NCBI RefSeq assembly: GCF_037911585.1
Contig: NZ_JBAJNS010000001.1
Coordinates: 123,501 to 187,500, forward strand
Source: Streptomyces sp. GSL17-111
GTDB taxonomy: Bacteria; Actinomycetota; Actinomycetes; Streptomycetales; Streptomycetaceae
Length of the DNA: 64,000 bases
Direction: 5' to 3'
The notes beneath the pieces are model-generated. The model saw only the letters and a list, made by a program, of their open reading frames with translations, made no database searches and was not told the DNA's origin. Every line of letters begins with the position of its first letter. Position 1 is the first letter of the stretch. This document shows positions 24,786 through 32,694 of the stretch, piece by piece. The translations under genes were made by a program, and so were the position numbers.

Positions 24786-25811
24786 TCAGCCGTCCTTCCG
24801 GCCCGGCTCGACGATGCCCAGACCGTCCGCGCCGACCTGGACGGCCGACTCGTCCAGCACCGCGTCGACGACCGGCTGCGGGCGGCCGTCGAGGTCGAGG
24901 ACCGGGGATGCCTCCTTGTACCAGGACTCGATCACCGCGTTGCCCCAGAAGTCGCGGCGGCGGTCGTCGCGCACGTTCCAGCGGTACGTCTCGTGGTCGG
25001 GGTCTCCGGTGTAGTAGTCGGAGGTGTAGATCTCCACCCGGTGGCCGTCGGGGTCACGCAGGTAGAGGTAGAAGGCGTTGGAGACGCCGTGCCGGCCGGG
25101 GCCGCGCTCGATGTGGTGCTCCTGGCGCTGGGAGCCGAAGAGGTCGGCGGTGCGCAGCACCTGGTGCGACTCGTGCGTGGCCACGCCGACGTGGTGCAGC
25201 CGGGGCCCGGCGCCGCCGGTGAAGGCGACGTCGTGCACGGTCTGCTTGCGGTACATCCAGGCCGCGTAGAGCTCGTGCTCGTCGCCCTCGATCGTCTCCG
25301 AGCAGCCGAACCCGAGCGCCTCGTAGTGGGCGTAGGCGGCGGGGATGTCGGGGGTGCAGATGTTGAAGTGGTCCAGCCGCGCGATCTCGGCGCCCCGGCG
25401 CAGGTCGTAGCGCTGGATGTGGCGCTCGGCGCGTTCGATGTCGTGGAAGAACTCCACGGGGAAGCCGAGCGGGTCGATGACCCGGACGGCGTCCCCGACG
25501 CCCGGCGTCCCGGTGCCCTTCGGCACGCGGCGGACGGGCAGGCCGAGGGCGGAGAAGTACGCCTCGGCGCGATCGACGTCCTCGCCGGTGCGGACCCGGT
25601 AGGAGAGGTGGTCCAGGGCCGCCGTCTCCCCCTGGCGCAGCACGAGGGAGTGGTGGGTGAGCTCGTCGGTGCCCCGCAGGCAGATCACGGACGCGTCCTC
25701 GTACTGGACGTGGAATCCGAGCATGTCGCACCAGAACCAGCGGGCCCGGGCCAGGTCGGTGACGACCAGCTGGGCGTAGGCGGAGCGGACGACGTCGGGA
25801 GCGGTAGTCAT
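24786..25811 (-). CDS. hpaD: Homoprotocatechuate 2,3-dioxygenase, VOC-type extradiol dioxygenase
   Basis: A 341-residue iron (or manganese) dioxygenase cleaving 3,4-dihydroxyphenylacetate. It matches the Brevibacterium-type enzyme closely over its length. Metal ligands by alignment are His148 (RLDHFN), His207 (RLHHVGV) and Glu260 (RVEIYTSDYYTGDP); the acid-base His193 lies in RKQTVHD. Two VOC modules cover about 10-130 and 142-300, and the C-terminal WYKEASPVLDLDG tail is also conserved. It is the last gene of the 29750-to-24786 operon, after hpaE. It is unrelated to the LigB-type enzyme at 2829-3743, which is predicted to do the same reaction. Confidence 0.95.
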   Translation of the reverse strand: MTTAPDVVRSAYAQLVVTDLARARWFWCDMLGFHVQYEDASVICLRGTDELTHHSLVLRQGETAALDHLSYRVRTGEDVDRAEAYFSALGLPVRRVPKGTGTPGVGDAVRVIDPLGFPVEFFHDIERAERHIQRYDLRRGAEIARLDHFNICTPDIPAAYAHYEALGFGCSETIEGDEHELYAAWMYRKQTVHDVAFTGGAGPRLHHVGVATHESHQVLRTADLFGSQRQEHHIERGPGRHGVSNAFYLYLRDPDGHRVEIYTSDYYTGDPDHETYRWNVRDDRRRDFWGNAVIESWYKEASPVLDLDGRPQPVVDAVLDESAVQVGADGLGIVEPGRKDG

Positions 25812-25831
25812 GGGTGGTGACTCCTTAACGG

Positions 25832-27331
25832 TCAGGACACACCGAATCGGGGCGTGTGGGCCTCGCCGAGCATCACGTGGACAATCTTCGATTCGGTGTA
25901 GAAATCGATACTATGTGCTCCACCCTCGCGGCCGAGGCCGGAGGACTTCACGCCGCCGAAGGGCGTGCGGAGGTCGCGGACGTTGTGCGAGTTGATCCAG
26001 ACCATGCCGGACTCCACCGCGTGGGCGACGCGGTGCCCGCGCTTGAGGTCGGACGTCCACACGTAGGCCGCCAGGCCGAACTCGGTCGCGTTCGCGAGCT
26101 CGACGGCCTCGGCCTCGTCGTCGAAGGGGGCGACGGCCACGACCGGCCCGAAGATCTCCTCCTGGAAGATGCGGGCGTCGCGGGGGACGTCGGCGAAGAC
26201 GGTCGGCTGGAGGTAGTTCCCCTCCGCCAGGTGCGCGGGACGGGCACCGCCCGCCACCAGCTTGGCCTCCCGCTGCCCGATCTCGACGTAGTCGAGCACC
26301 CGCGCGTAGTGCTCGGCGTGCACCAGTGCCCCCACCTCGGTGGCCGGGTCGGCGGGCGGTCCGACCGTGACGCGTTCGGCACGCTCGGCCAGTCGCCGGG
26401 TGAACTCCTCGTACACCGGGCGCTCGACCAGGACGCGGGAGCCCGCCGTGCAGCGTTCCCCGTTGAGCGAGAAGACGCCGAAGACGACCGAGTCCAGCGC
26501 CGCGTCGAGGTCGGCGTCGGCGAAGAGCACGACCGGCGACTTGCCGCCCAGCTCCATCGACGTCGTCTTCAGATGCGCCGCGGAGCTGCGGACGATGTGC
26601 CGCCCGGTGTCCGTGGAGCCGGTGAAGGAGATCAGCGGCACCCCCGGGTGGTCGACGAGGGCCTGTCCCGCCCGCTCACCGAAACCGTGGACGATGTTGA
26701 CCGCTCCGGCCGGCACGCCCGCCTCGGTGAGGATCTCGGGCCACAGGCTCGCCGACAGCGGGGTCCACTCGGCGGGCTTGAGGACGAGCGTGCACCCGGA
26801 GGCGAGCGCCGGAGCCAGCTTCCAGCTCTCCAGCATGAACGGTGTGTTCCAGGGGGTGATGAGGCCCGCGACCCCGACGGGGCTGCGGACGACGTAGTTG
26901 ATCTGCTGGTCGCCCGCCCGGAACGCCTCCTCGCCGAGCGCGACGATGACGTCGGCGAAGTAGCGGAAGTTCTCGGCCGCCCGTCGGGCCTGGCCCCTGG
27001 CCTGGGTGATGGGCAGCCCGGAGTCGAAGGTCTCCAGCGCGGCCAGCCGCTCCTCGCGGGCCTCGACGGCGTCGGCGATGCGGTACAGGACGCGGGCGCG
27101 CTCGCGGTTGGCCAGCGTGGACCAGCCGGGGAAGGCGGCCCGGGCCGCCGCCACGGCGCGGTCGACGTCCTCGGGGCCGCCGGCGGCCGCCGTGGCGTAG
27201 GGCGTGTTGGAGACGGGGTCGTGGACGGGGAAGGTCGCTCCGTCGGCGCTGTCGAGGAGCTCGCCCCCGATCCAGTGCCGGATCGTCTCGGGCAGGTCGG
27301 CGGGGCGACCCGTGGTCAGCTTCGTGGACAT
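25832..27331 (-). CDS. hpaE: 5-carboxymethyl-2-hydroxymuconate semialdehyde dehydrogenase
   Basis: A 499-residue NAD-dependent dehydrogenase oxidising the semialdehyde formed by HpaD. Landmarks: TPWNTP (Asn162), VLKPAEWTP (Lys185), MELGGKSP (Glu260) and NGERCTAGSR (Cys294). TFDSGLPITQARGQARRAAENFRYFAD and HNVRDLRTPFGGVKSSGLGREGG are typical of HpaE. It lies 20 bp upstream of hpaD in the same operon, confirming the assignment. Confidence 0.93.
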   Translation of the reverse strand: MSTKLTTGRPADLPETIRHWIGGELLDSADGATFPVHDPVSNTPYATAAAGGPEDVDRAVAAARAAFPGWSTLANRERARVLYRIADAVEAREERLAALETFDSGLPITQARGQARRAAENFRYFADVIVALGEEAFRAGDQQINYVVRSPVGVAGLITPWNTPFMLESWKLAPALASGCTLVLKPAEWTPLSASLWPEILTEAGVPAGAVNIVHGFGERAGQALVDHPGVPLISFTGSTDTGRHIVRSSAAHLKTTSMELGGKSPVVLFADADLDAALDSVVFGVFSLNGERCTAGSRVLVERPVYEEFTRRLAERAERVTVGPPADPATEVGALVHAEHYARVLDYVEIGQREAKLVAGGARPAHLAEGNYLQPTVFADVPRDARIFQEEIFGPVVAVAPFDDEAEAVELANATEFGLAAYVWTSDLKRGHRVAHAVESGMVWINSHNVRDLRTPFGGVKSSGLGREGGAHSIDFYTESKIVHVMLGEAHTPRFGVS

Positions 27332-27355
27332 GGCATCTCTTCCGTTCGGGGGAGG

Positions 27356-28276
27356 TCAGAGCTGCTGGGTGAGGTCGCCGCCCTCGGCGAGCAGCTCACG
27401 GATGCGGGCCAGGCCGGACTCGGTGGGCGTCGTCAGGGGCGGGCGCACATGGCCCGAGGCGATCCGGCCCTGCTGCTCCAGGACCCACTTGGCGGGCGCC
27501 GGGTTGGTCTCGACGAACAGCAGGTCGACGAGCGGGTGCAGCCGGTAGTGCAGGTCACGTGCGGCGTCGAAGTCGCCGGCCTCCCACAGCTCGTACATGC
27601 GGGCCACCGCGCCCGGCGCCAGGTTGGCCACCGCCGAGACGAACCCGGCACCGCCGAGGGCGAGCAACGGGAGGCACAGCAGCTCGATCCCGGACCACAC
27701 CAGCAGCTCGCGGCCGCAGGCGTGCAGAACCCGGGAGAAGTGCTCGAAGTCCTTGGTCGTCTCCTTGACACCGACGAAGTTGTCGAAGTCGGTGAACAGG
27801 CGCCGGACCGTCTCCGGGGCGATGTCGACGGCGGTGCGGGAGGGCACGTTGTAGGCGACGACGGGCAGGTCGGGGAACTCGCGGGCCACCGTCGCGTACC
27901 ACCGGTACAGCGCCTCCTGGGTGGGGCGCGCGTAGTACGGGGTGATGACCAGGGCGGCGTCGGCCCCCGCGTCCCGCGCGGCGGCGGTGATCTCCAGGGT
28001 CTCGTCCAGCTTGTGCGAGCCGGTCCCGGGCAGGAACGGGACCCGGTCGCCGATCTCCTCGGCGGCGGTCCGCAGGGCGGCGATACGTTCCGCGGCGGAC
28101 TGCGCCGCGGGCTCGCCGGTGGAACCGCCCAGGGAGATGCCGTGCGAGCCGGACTCCAGCTGCCAGCGGATCAGTCCCCGCAGGCTGTCGTGGTCGACCG
28201 CACCCTCCTCGGTGAAGGGGGTGATGACGGGGGCGATGGACCCGCGGATCGAGGCGGGGTCGGTGCGGAACTTCAT
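27356..28276 (-). CDS. DapA-family (dihydrodipicolinate synthase-like) aldolase/lyase
   Basis: A 306-residue class I aldolase of the DHDPS/NAL family. The Schiff-base lysine is Lys171 (VGVKETTKD), the catalytic Tyr is in VAYNVPSRT (Tyr142), and the keto-acid-binding loop is GGSTGE. Members use pyruvate. Here, between hpaE and the FAH-RraA fusion, it is more likely to split a 2-oxo-4-hydroxy acid of the homoprotocatechuate pathway (role of HpaI) than to make lysine precursors. This is context inference; true DapA is also possible on sequence alone. Confidence 0.9.
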   Translation of the reverse strand: MKFRTDPASIRGSIAPVITPFTEEGAVDHDSLRGLIRWQLESGSHGISLGGSTGEPAAQSAAERIAALRTAAEEIGDRVPFLPGTGSHKLDETLEITAAARDAGADAALVITPYYARPTQEALYRWYATVAREFPDLPVVAYNVPSRTAVDIAPETVRRLFTDFDNFVGVKETTKDFEHFSRVLHACGRELLVWSGIELLCLPLLALGGAGFVSAVANLAPGAVARMYELWEAGDFDAARDLHYRLHPLVDLLFVETNPAPAKWVLEQQGRIASGHVRPPLTTPTESGLARIRELLAEGGDLTQQL

Positions 28277-28310
28277 GGCTGGCTCCGTGGGTGAAGGGGT
28301 GCGGGCGGGG

Positions 28311-29750
28311 TCAGGACTGGGTGCTCAGCCACTGCTGGTAGGCGTCCCGCCAGGCGGGGCCGAGCGGGTAGAGGCCCTCGATCGGTTCGCCCGCCGACAC
28401 GCGGTCGGCGATGAACCGCTCCTGCCGTTCCTGTTCGAGACTGTCGGCGACGAGCTCGGTGGCCAGGTCCGGGGGCACGACGACGACGCCGTCCGCGTCG
28501 CCGACGAGGATGTCGCCGGGCTGGACGAGGGCGCCGCCGCAGGCGATGGGGACGCCGGTGTCCCAGGGCACGTGCCGGCGTCCGAGGACGGCGGGGTGTT
28601 CGGCGGCGTAGTACGTCGGCAGGCCCAGGGCGGCGACCGCCGCGCTGTCCCGGAGGGCGCCGTCGGTGACGACGCCGGCCGCGCCCCGCACCTTCGCCCG
28701 CAGGGCCAGGATGTCGCCGATGGTGCCGGCCGTGGGGTCGCGACGGGCGTCCATGACGAGTACCTGGCCCGGCCGCAGCTCCTCGACGGCCCGCTTCTGC
28801 GCGTTCATGCCGCCCCCGAACCTCTCGAAGAGGTCCTCCCGCAACGGCAGGTAGCGCAGAGTGTGGGCGGTACCGACGAGCTTGGCACCGGGGTCGGTGG
28901 GGCGCACGCCGTCGATCGTCATGTGCAGGAGGCCGCGCTTGCGCAGCTGGGAGCTGAGGGTGGCGGTGGCCAGAGCGCGCAGGGCCCGGGCGAGGTCCTC
29001 GTCCAGGGCGGGTCCGTCGTCCACCGGCGGCGTGCCCCAGGCGTCGGCGCGCAGGGCGGCGTCGACGCGGGGCATGGCGCCCCAGGACGCGAGGTCGTGC
29101 TCCGCCTCCGTGACGGGGTTGCGCAGCCGGCCGCTGGAGTCGCCGTGGTCCAGGGTGCCGACCTCCACCTGCACGACGTCGCCGGGCGAGACCACCGAGG
29201 CGCCTGCGGGCGTTCCGGTGAGGATGACGTCCCCCGGTTCGAGCGTGACCAGCCGGGAGAGGTCGGCGATCAGGTCCCCGAAGGGGAAGAGCAGGTTCGA
29301 GGTGTCGGCGTCCTGGACCAGTTCACCGTTGACCCAGGTGCGCAGCCGCAGCGCGGCCGGGTCGAGCCGGGCGGCGTCGAGCAGCCGGGGGCCGATCGGG
29401 GTGAAGCCGTCGGCACCCTTGGAGCGCAGGTTGGAGCCGCGGTCGGCGTACCGCAGGTCGTACGCGCCCGCGTCGTTGGCGGCGGTCACCCAGGCCACGT
29501 GCTCCCAGCCCCGCTCCGGCGCGACCCGGTGCGCACGACGGCCGACGACCAGGGCGATCTCGCCCTCGAAGGCCATGAGCTCGCAGCCACGCGGGCGGGT
29601 GAGGACGTCACCGGTGCCGGCGAGGGAGGAGGGGGGCTTGAGGAAGTAGGACGGCTGCTCGGGGACGCGGCCGCGCTCCTTGGCCCGGCACGGGTAGTTG
29701 AGGTGAACGGCGATGATCTTCGACGGCTGGGTTCCCAGCGGATGCGGCAT
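28311..29750 (-). CDS. Fusion of FAH-family isomerase/decarboxylase with RraA-like aldolase
   Basis: A 479-residue two-domain protein. Residues 1 to about 235 are FAH-family (SKIIAVHLNYPCR, SYFLKPPSSL, AFEGEIALVVG, GDVILTGTPAG). Residues about 265-450 are RraA-like, the family of 4-hydroxy-4-methyl-2-oxoglutarate aldolase (GTIGDILALRAKVRGAAGVV, TDGALRD with the Arg-Asp pair, then GDILVGDADGVVVVP). The start is an ATG after AGGGAG; upstream in-frame sequence is promoter. It heads the hpa operon. The fusion would join decarboxylation/isomerisation to retro-aldol cleavage releasing pyruvate. The joined arrangement is unusual. Confidence 0.88.
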   Translation of the reverse strand: MPHPLGTQPSKIIAVHLNYPCRAKERGRVPEQPSYFLKPPSSLAGTGDVLTRPRGCELMAFEGEIALVVGRRAHRVAPERGWEHVAWVTAANDAGAYDLRYADRGSNLRSKGADGFTPIGPRLLDAARLDPAALRLRTWVNGELVQDADTSNLLFPFGDLIADLSRLVTLEPGDVILTGTPAGASVVSPGDVVQVEVGTLDHGDSSGRLRNPVTEAEHDLASWGAMPRVDAALRADAWGTPPVDDGPALDEDLARALRALATATLSSQLRKRGLLHMTIDGVRPTDPGAKLVGTAHTLRYLPLREDLFERFGGGMNAQKRAVEELRPGQVLVMDARRDPTAGTIGDILALRAKVRGAAGVVTDGALRDSAAVAALGLPTYYAAEHPAVLGRRHVPWDTGVPIACGGALVQPGDILVGDADGVVVVPPDLATELVADSLEQERQERFIADRVSAGEPIEGLYPLGPAWRDAYQQWLSTQS

Positions 29751-29885
29751 GGGGTTCTCCCTGGGCGTGAGCGGCCTCGGGCGCGGGACGGCGGGGCGGG
29801 CGACACGTGCCCGGGGCACGGTCGGAACCCGGGGGCGGCGGGAGCCGGCCCTGACCGGAACGGGGCCGGAAGGACACCGGCCGAA

Positions 29886-29899
29886 TAATCGTATACGAT
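29886..29899. promoter_or_regulatory. Palindromic operator upstream of the hpa operon
   Basis: TAATCGTATACGAT contains the perfect 12-bp palindrome ATCGTATACGAT (29888-29899) in the divergent region between the FAH-RraA gene and the hydrolase-gntR pair. The same 14 bases recur at 31530-31543. The half-site pattern TnGTnnACnA fits FadR/FCD-type GntR proteins such as the one at 30787-31461. Confidence 0.65.
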
Positions 29900-29984
29900 A
29901 TCACGCATGATCTGAGGGTGAGGCGTCCGCATGGCGCGGATCACACCTCGCCCACGAACATCGCTCTGAAGGGTGCGTGATCCG

Positions 29985-30725
29985 ATGCCCAGCCGTACCG
30001 GTCTGCATGTCCGTACGTTCATCCCCACCGAGGAGGCCGAAGCGCCCCCCGTGCTCCTGGTGCACGGCTTCGGCTCCGACGGCCGCCGCGACTGGGTCGA
30101 CACCGGCATCGCCGAGGCCCTGGCCGGGACCGGACGCGTGGTGCTCGTGCCCGACCTGCCCGGCCACGGGGAGAGCCCGGCCCCCTCGACGCCCGGCGAG
30201 GCCGGGGCCGAGGCCCTGGCCGCCGCCCTGGTCGCCCTGGTGGACGAAGCCGGGGCGGAGACCTTCGACGCCGTGGGGTACTCGCTGGGGGCCCGGCTCG
30301 TCTGGGAGCTGCCGCAGGCCGCCCCCGGCCGGGTGGGGCGGACCGTCCTCGGCGGGTTGAGCCCGGCGGAGCCGTTCGAGGCCGTGGACGTGCCGGCCCT
30401 GCGCCGGGCGGTGGCCGAGGGGACCGAGCCCGCCGACCGGTTCACGGCGGCGATCGCCGGCATGGTCCGGGTCCACGGGGACCGGGCCGCGGGACTCGCC
30501 CGCTGCGTCGAGGGCCTGCGGGCCACCCCCTTCGCCCCGCACTCCTGGACGGGGGCGACACCGCCGGTGCTCGTCGTCGGGGAGGATGACGTCATGACGC
30601 GCGGGATCGAGCGGGTCGCCGGCCTCGTGGACGGTGCGGAGCTGCGGACCGTCCCGGGCGATCACCACGGGGCCCTCGCCGGTGCGGCGTTCCGCCGTAC
30701 CGTCCTGGACGTCCTTGCAGGATGA
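29985..30725 (+). CDS. Alpha/beta hydrolase
   Basis: A 246-residue single-domain hydrolase. HGFGSDGRRDW supplies the oxyanion region, the nucleophile Ser lies in VGYSLGA, the acid Asp probably in VGEDDVMT and the His in GDHHGAL. No large lid domain, which resembles carboxyl-esterases and C-C hydrolases of aromatic pathways. ATG was chosen over an in-frame GTG 12 bases earlier because GAAGGG is better spaced. It precedes gntR by 61 bp, in a probable two-gene operon behind the palindromic operator. Confidence 0.88.
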   Translation: MPSRTGLHVRTFIPTEEAEAPPVLLVHGFGSDGRRDWVDTGIAEALAGTGRVVLVPDLPGHGESPAPSTPGEAGAEALAAALVALVDEAGAETFDAVGYSLGARLVWELPQAAPGRVGRTVLGGLSPAEPFEAVDVPALRRAVAEGTEPADRFTAAIAGMVRVHGDRAAGLARCVEGLRATPFAPHSWTGATPPVLVVGEDDVMTRGIERVAGLVDGAELRTVPGDHHGALAGAAFRRTVLDVLAG

Positions 30726-30786
30726 GCGCACGAGTACACCGCCGGGGCCGCGCAGCGGCCTCCCGGCCCGGGTTTGGGGAACACCG

Positions 30787-31461
30787 ATGAACGCCACGGA
30801 GAAACCGGTCCGCACCACGGGGTCGAAGGCGGAGGTCAGCTACGAGCTGCTGCGCTCGCGCATCCTCGACGGGACGTACGGGCCGGGCTACCGGCTCGTC
30901 CTCAGCCAGCTCGCGCGGGAGACCGGGGTCAGCACGATCCCCCTGCGCGAGGCGCTGCGCAGGCTCCAGTCCGACGGGCTGGTCGAGGTCGTCCGCAACA
31001 TCGGCGCCCGGGTGGCCGTCTTCGACGCCGCGCAGGTGGAGCACTCGCTCCAGGTCCTGGCCCGGCTGGAGGGGTACGCGACGGCGATCTCCGCGCCCCG
31101 CATGACGGCGCCGCACATCGAGCGGTCGCGGGAGATCAACGCCCGGATGACCCGGGCACTGGAGGACTTCGACCCCGCGTCCTTCACCGCGCTCAACCGG
31201 GAGTTCCACTTCTCGCTCTACGCGCACTGCCCGGACGAGCACCTGGTCGTCCTGCTGGAGGCGGAGTGGGCGCGTCTGGACCACATGCGCCGCTCGACCT
31301 TCAGCCATGTGCCCGGCCGGGCCCGCCGATCGGTCGCCGAGCACGAGCGGATGCTGGAGCTGATCGCGGCGGGTGCGCCGGCGGAGGAGATCGAACGGGT
31401 CGCCTGTGCGCACAAGGTGGCGACCGCCGAGGCGCTGCGCCGGGCGAAGACGGAGCCCTGA
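30787..31461 (+). CDS. GntR-family regulator, FadR/FCD subgroup
   Basis: A 224-residue regulator. The winged helix occupies about residues 15-80 (YELLRSRILDGTYGPG, SQLARETGVSTIPLREALRRLQSDGLV). The FCD ligand-binding domain follows, with candidate metal ligands in REFHFSL, SVAEHERML and CAHKVAT. It is the only GntR protein among the catabolic genes. Two identical palindromes (29888 and 31532) flank its own transcription unit and precede the hpa and phosphotriesterase operons, so it is the best candidate master repressor, released by an organic-acid effector. The target assignment is inference. Confidence 0.92.
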   Translation: MNATEKPVRTTGSKAEVSYELLRSRILDGTYGPGYRLVLSQLARETGVSTIPLREALRRLQSDGLVEVVRNIGARVAVFDAAQVEHSLQVLARLEGYATAISAPRMTAPHIERSREINARMTRALEDFDPASFTALNREFHFSLYAHCPDEHLVVLLEAEWARLDHMRRSTFSHVPGRARRSVAEHERMLELIAAGAPAEEIERVACAHKVATAEALRRAKTEP

Positions 31462-31529
31462 CGGCGCCGGGCCACCACCGGCGCTCCGCACGGCGGTCGG
31501 GGCGTTCGGTGGTGGCTCGCTCACGGAAG

Positions 31530-31556
31530 TAATCGTATACGATGAGATATCTCATC
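31530..31556. promoter_or_regulatory. Two overlapping palindromes before the phosphotriesterase operon
   Basis: ATCGTATACGAT (31532-31543) is immediately joined to GATGAGATATCTCATC (31541-31556), a perfect 16-bp palindrome sharing GAT. The first repeats the site at 29888. The block ends 17 bases before the ATG at 31573 and no ribosome binding site intervenes, so the transcript may be leaderless and the palindromes may overlap the promoter. Confidence 0.65.
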
Positions 31557-31572
31557 TGCTATCGTGACGGCC

Positions 31573-32694
31573 ATGTCCACCACCGACCCCACGGCGCCCG
31601 ACCCGGCGCCCGACGCCGAGGCCCTGGCGGCCGCACGGACGTCCGGAGGCACGGTCGTCACCGTCACCGGCGAGATCCGGGCGGACGCGCTCGGTGCGGT
31701 CCTCCCGCACGAACACCTGCTGAGTGACGTCGCGCCACGCGGCGACACCGCGGCCGCCTGGGCGGCGGTGGGGCACGCGCGCCCGACGGCCGCCAGCCGG
31801 GTCCGTCTCTACCGGGCGCCGCTGACGATGGACCTGCTCGGCGAGGTCGGCACAGGCGCGCCCAACCGGGACAACTGGCTGCTCGACGACGAGGACCTCG
31901 CCGCCGCCGAGGCCACGGCGTTCCGGGACGCGGGCGGGGCGACGCTGGTGGACGCCACGCAGCCCGGCCTCGGCCGCCGTCCGGCCGGGCTGCGCCGCAT
32001 CGCACGGGCCACCGGCCTGCACGTCGTCATGGGGGCCGCTCCCCGCGACGCCGCGCGGAGCGCGGAACAGGCCCCCGAACGCCTCACCGAGGAGATCGTC
32101 CGCGACCTCACCGAGGGGGTGGACGGCGTGCGGGCGGGCATCATCGGCGAGATCGGGGCTCTCGATCCGACGATGCCCGCCGCGCACGCCGTCCTGGTCG
32201 CGGCGGCCCGCGCGGCGGCGGCCACCGGGGCCGCGATCTCCCTGCGCCGCTCCGAGGACGCCGCGACGCAGCAGCGGGTGCTCGACGTGCTCGCCGAGGA
32301 GGGCGCCGACCTCTCGCGCGTCGCCGTCGGGCACTGCGACGGGCTCGCGCCCCGCCCGGACGACCTCGAACCGCTCCTCGCGCGCGGTGTGTTCGTCCGG
32401 TTCGACCAGCTCGGCCGGCTGCCCACGGTCCTCAGCACCTGGGACGACCAGGACGTCGCCGCCGCCGTGCTGGAACTCGCCCGCCGGGGCCACGCGGGGC
32501 GCGTCCTGCTGTCGCAGGGCGTCAGCTCCAAGGCCCAGCTCCTGGCCTACGGCGGGGGCGGTTACGGCTTCGTCCTGCGGCAGTTCGTCCCCTACCTGAG
32601 GATGCTCGGGGCCGACGACGCCCTCGTGGCGGCCGTCACCGTGCACAACCCCGGCCGCCTGCTGACTCTCGCCGACCGGAGGGCCCCCTCGTGA
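31573..32694 (+). CDS. Phosphotriesterase-family protein 1, metal site incomplete
   Basis: A 373-residue TIM-barrel protein of the phosphotriesterase/Php lactonase family. The N-terminal metal motif LPHEH and the bridging-acid segment GEIG are present. The third-strand His position reads ISLRR (Arg), and the catalytic Asp position reads LLSQGVSS instead of GHDV, while VGHCD keeps its His. At least two metal ligands are therefore lost. It overlaps by GTGA with an intact paralogue. It may be a non-catalytic partner or use another mechanism. ATG 31573 and GTG 31564 are both possible starts. Confidence 0.87.
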   Translation: MSTTDPTAPDPAPDAEALAAARTSGGTVVTVTGEIRADALGAVLPHEHLLSDVAPRGDTAAAWAAVGHARPTAASRVRLYRAPLTMDLLGEVGTGAPNRDNWLLDDEDLAAAEATAFRDAGGATLVDATQPGLGRRPAGLRRIARATGLHVVMGAAPRDAARSAEQAPERLTEEIVRDLTEGVDGVRAGIIGEIGALDPTMPAAHAVLVAAARAAAATGAAISLRRSEDAATQQRVLDVLAEEGADLSRVAVGHCDGLAPRPDDLEPLLARGVFVRFDQLGRLPTVLSTWDDQDVAAAVLELARRGHAGRVLLSQGVSSKAQLLAYGGGGYGFVLRQFVPYLRMLGADDALVAAVTVHNPGRLLTLADRRAPS

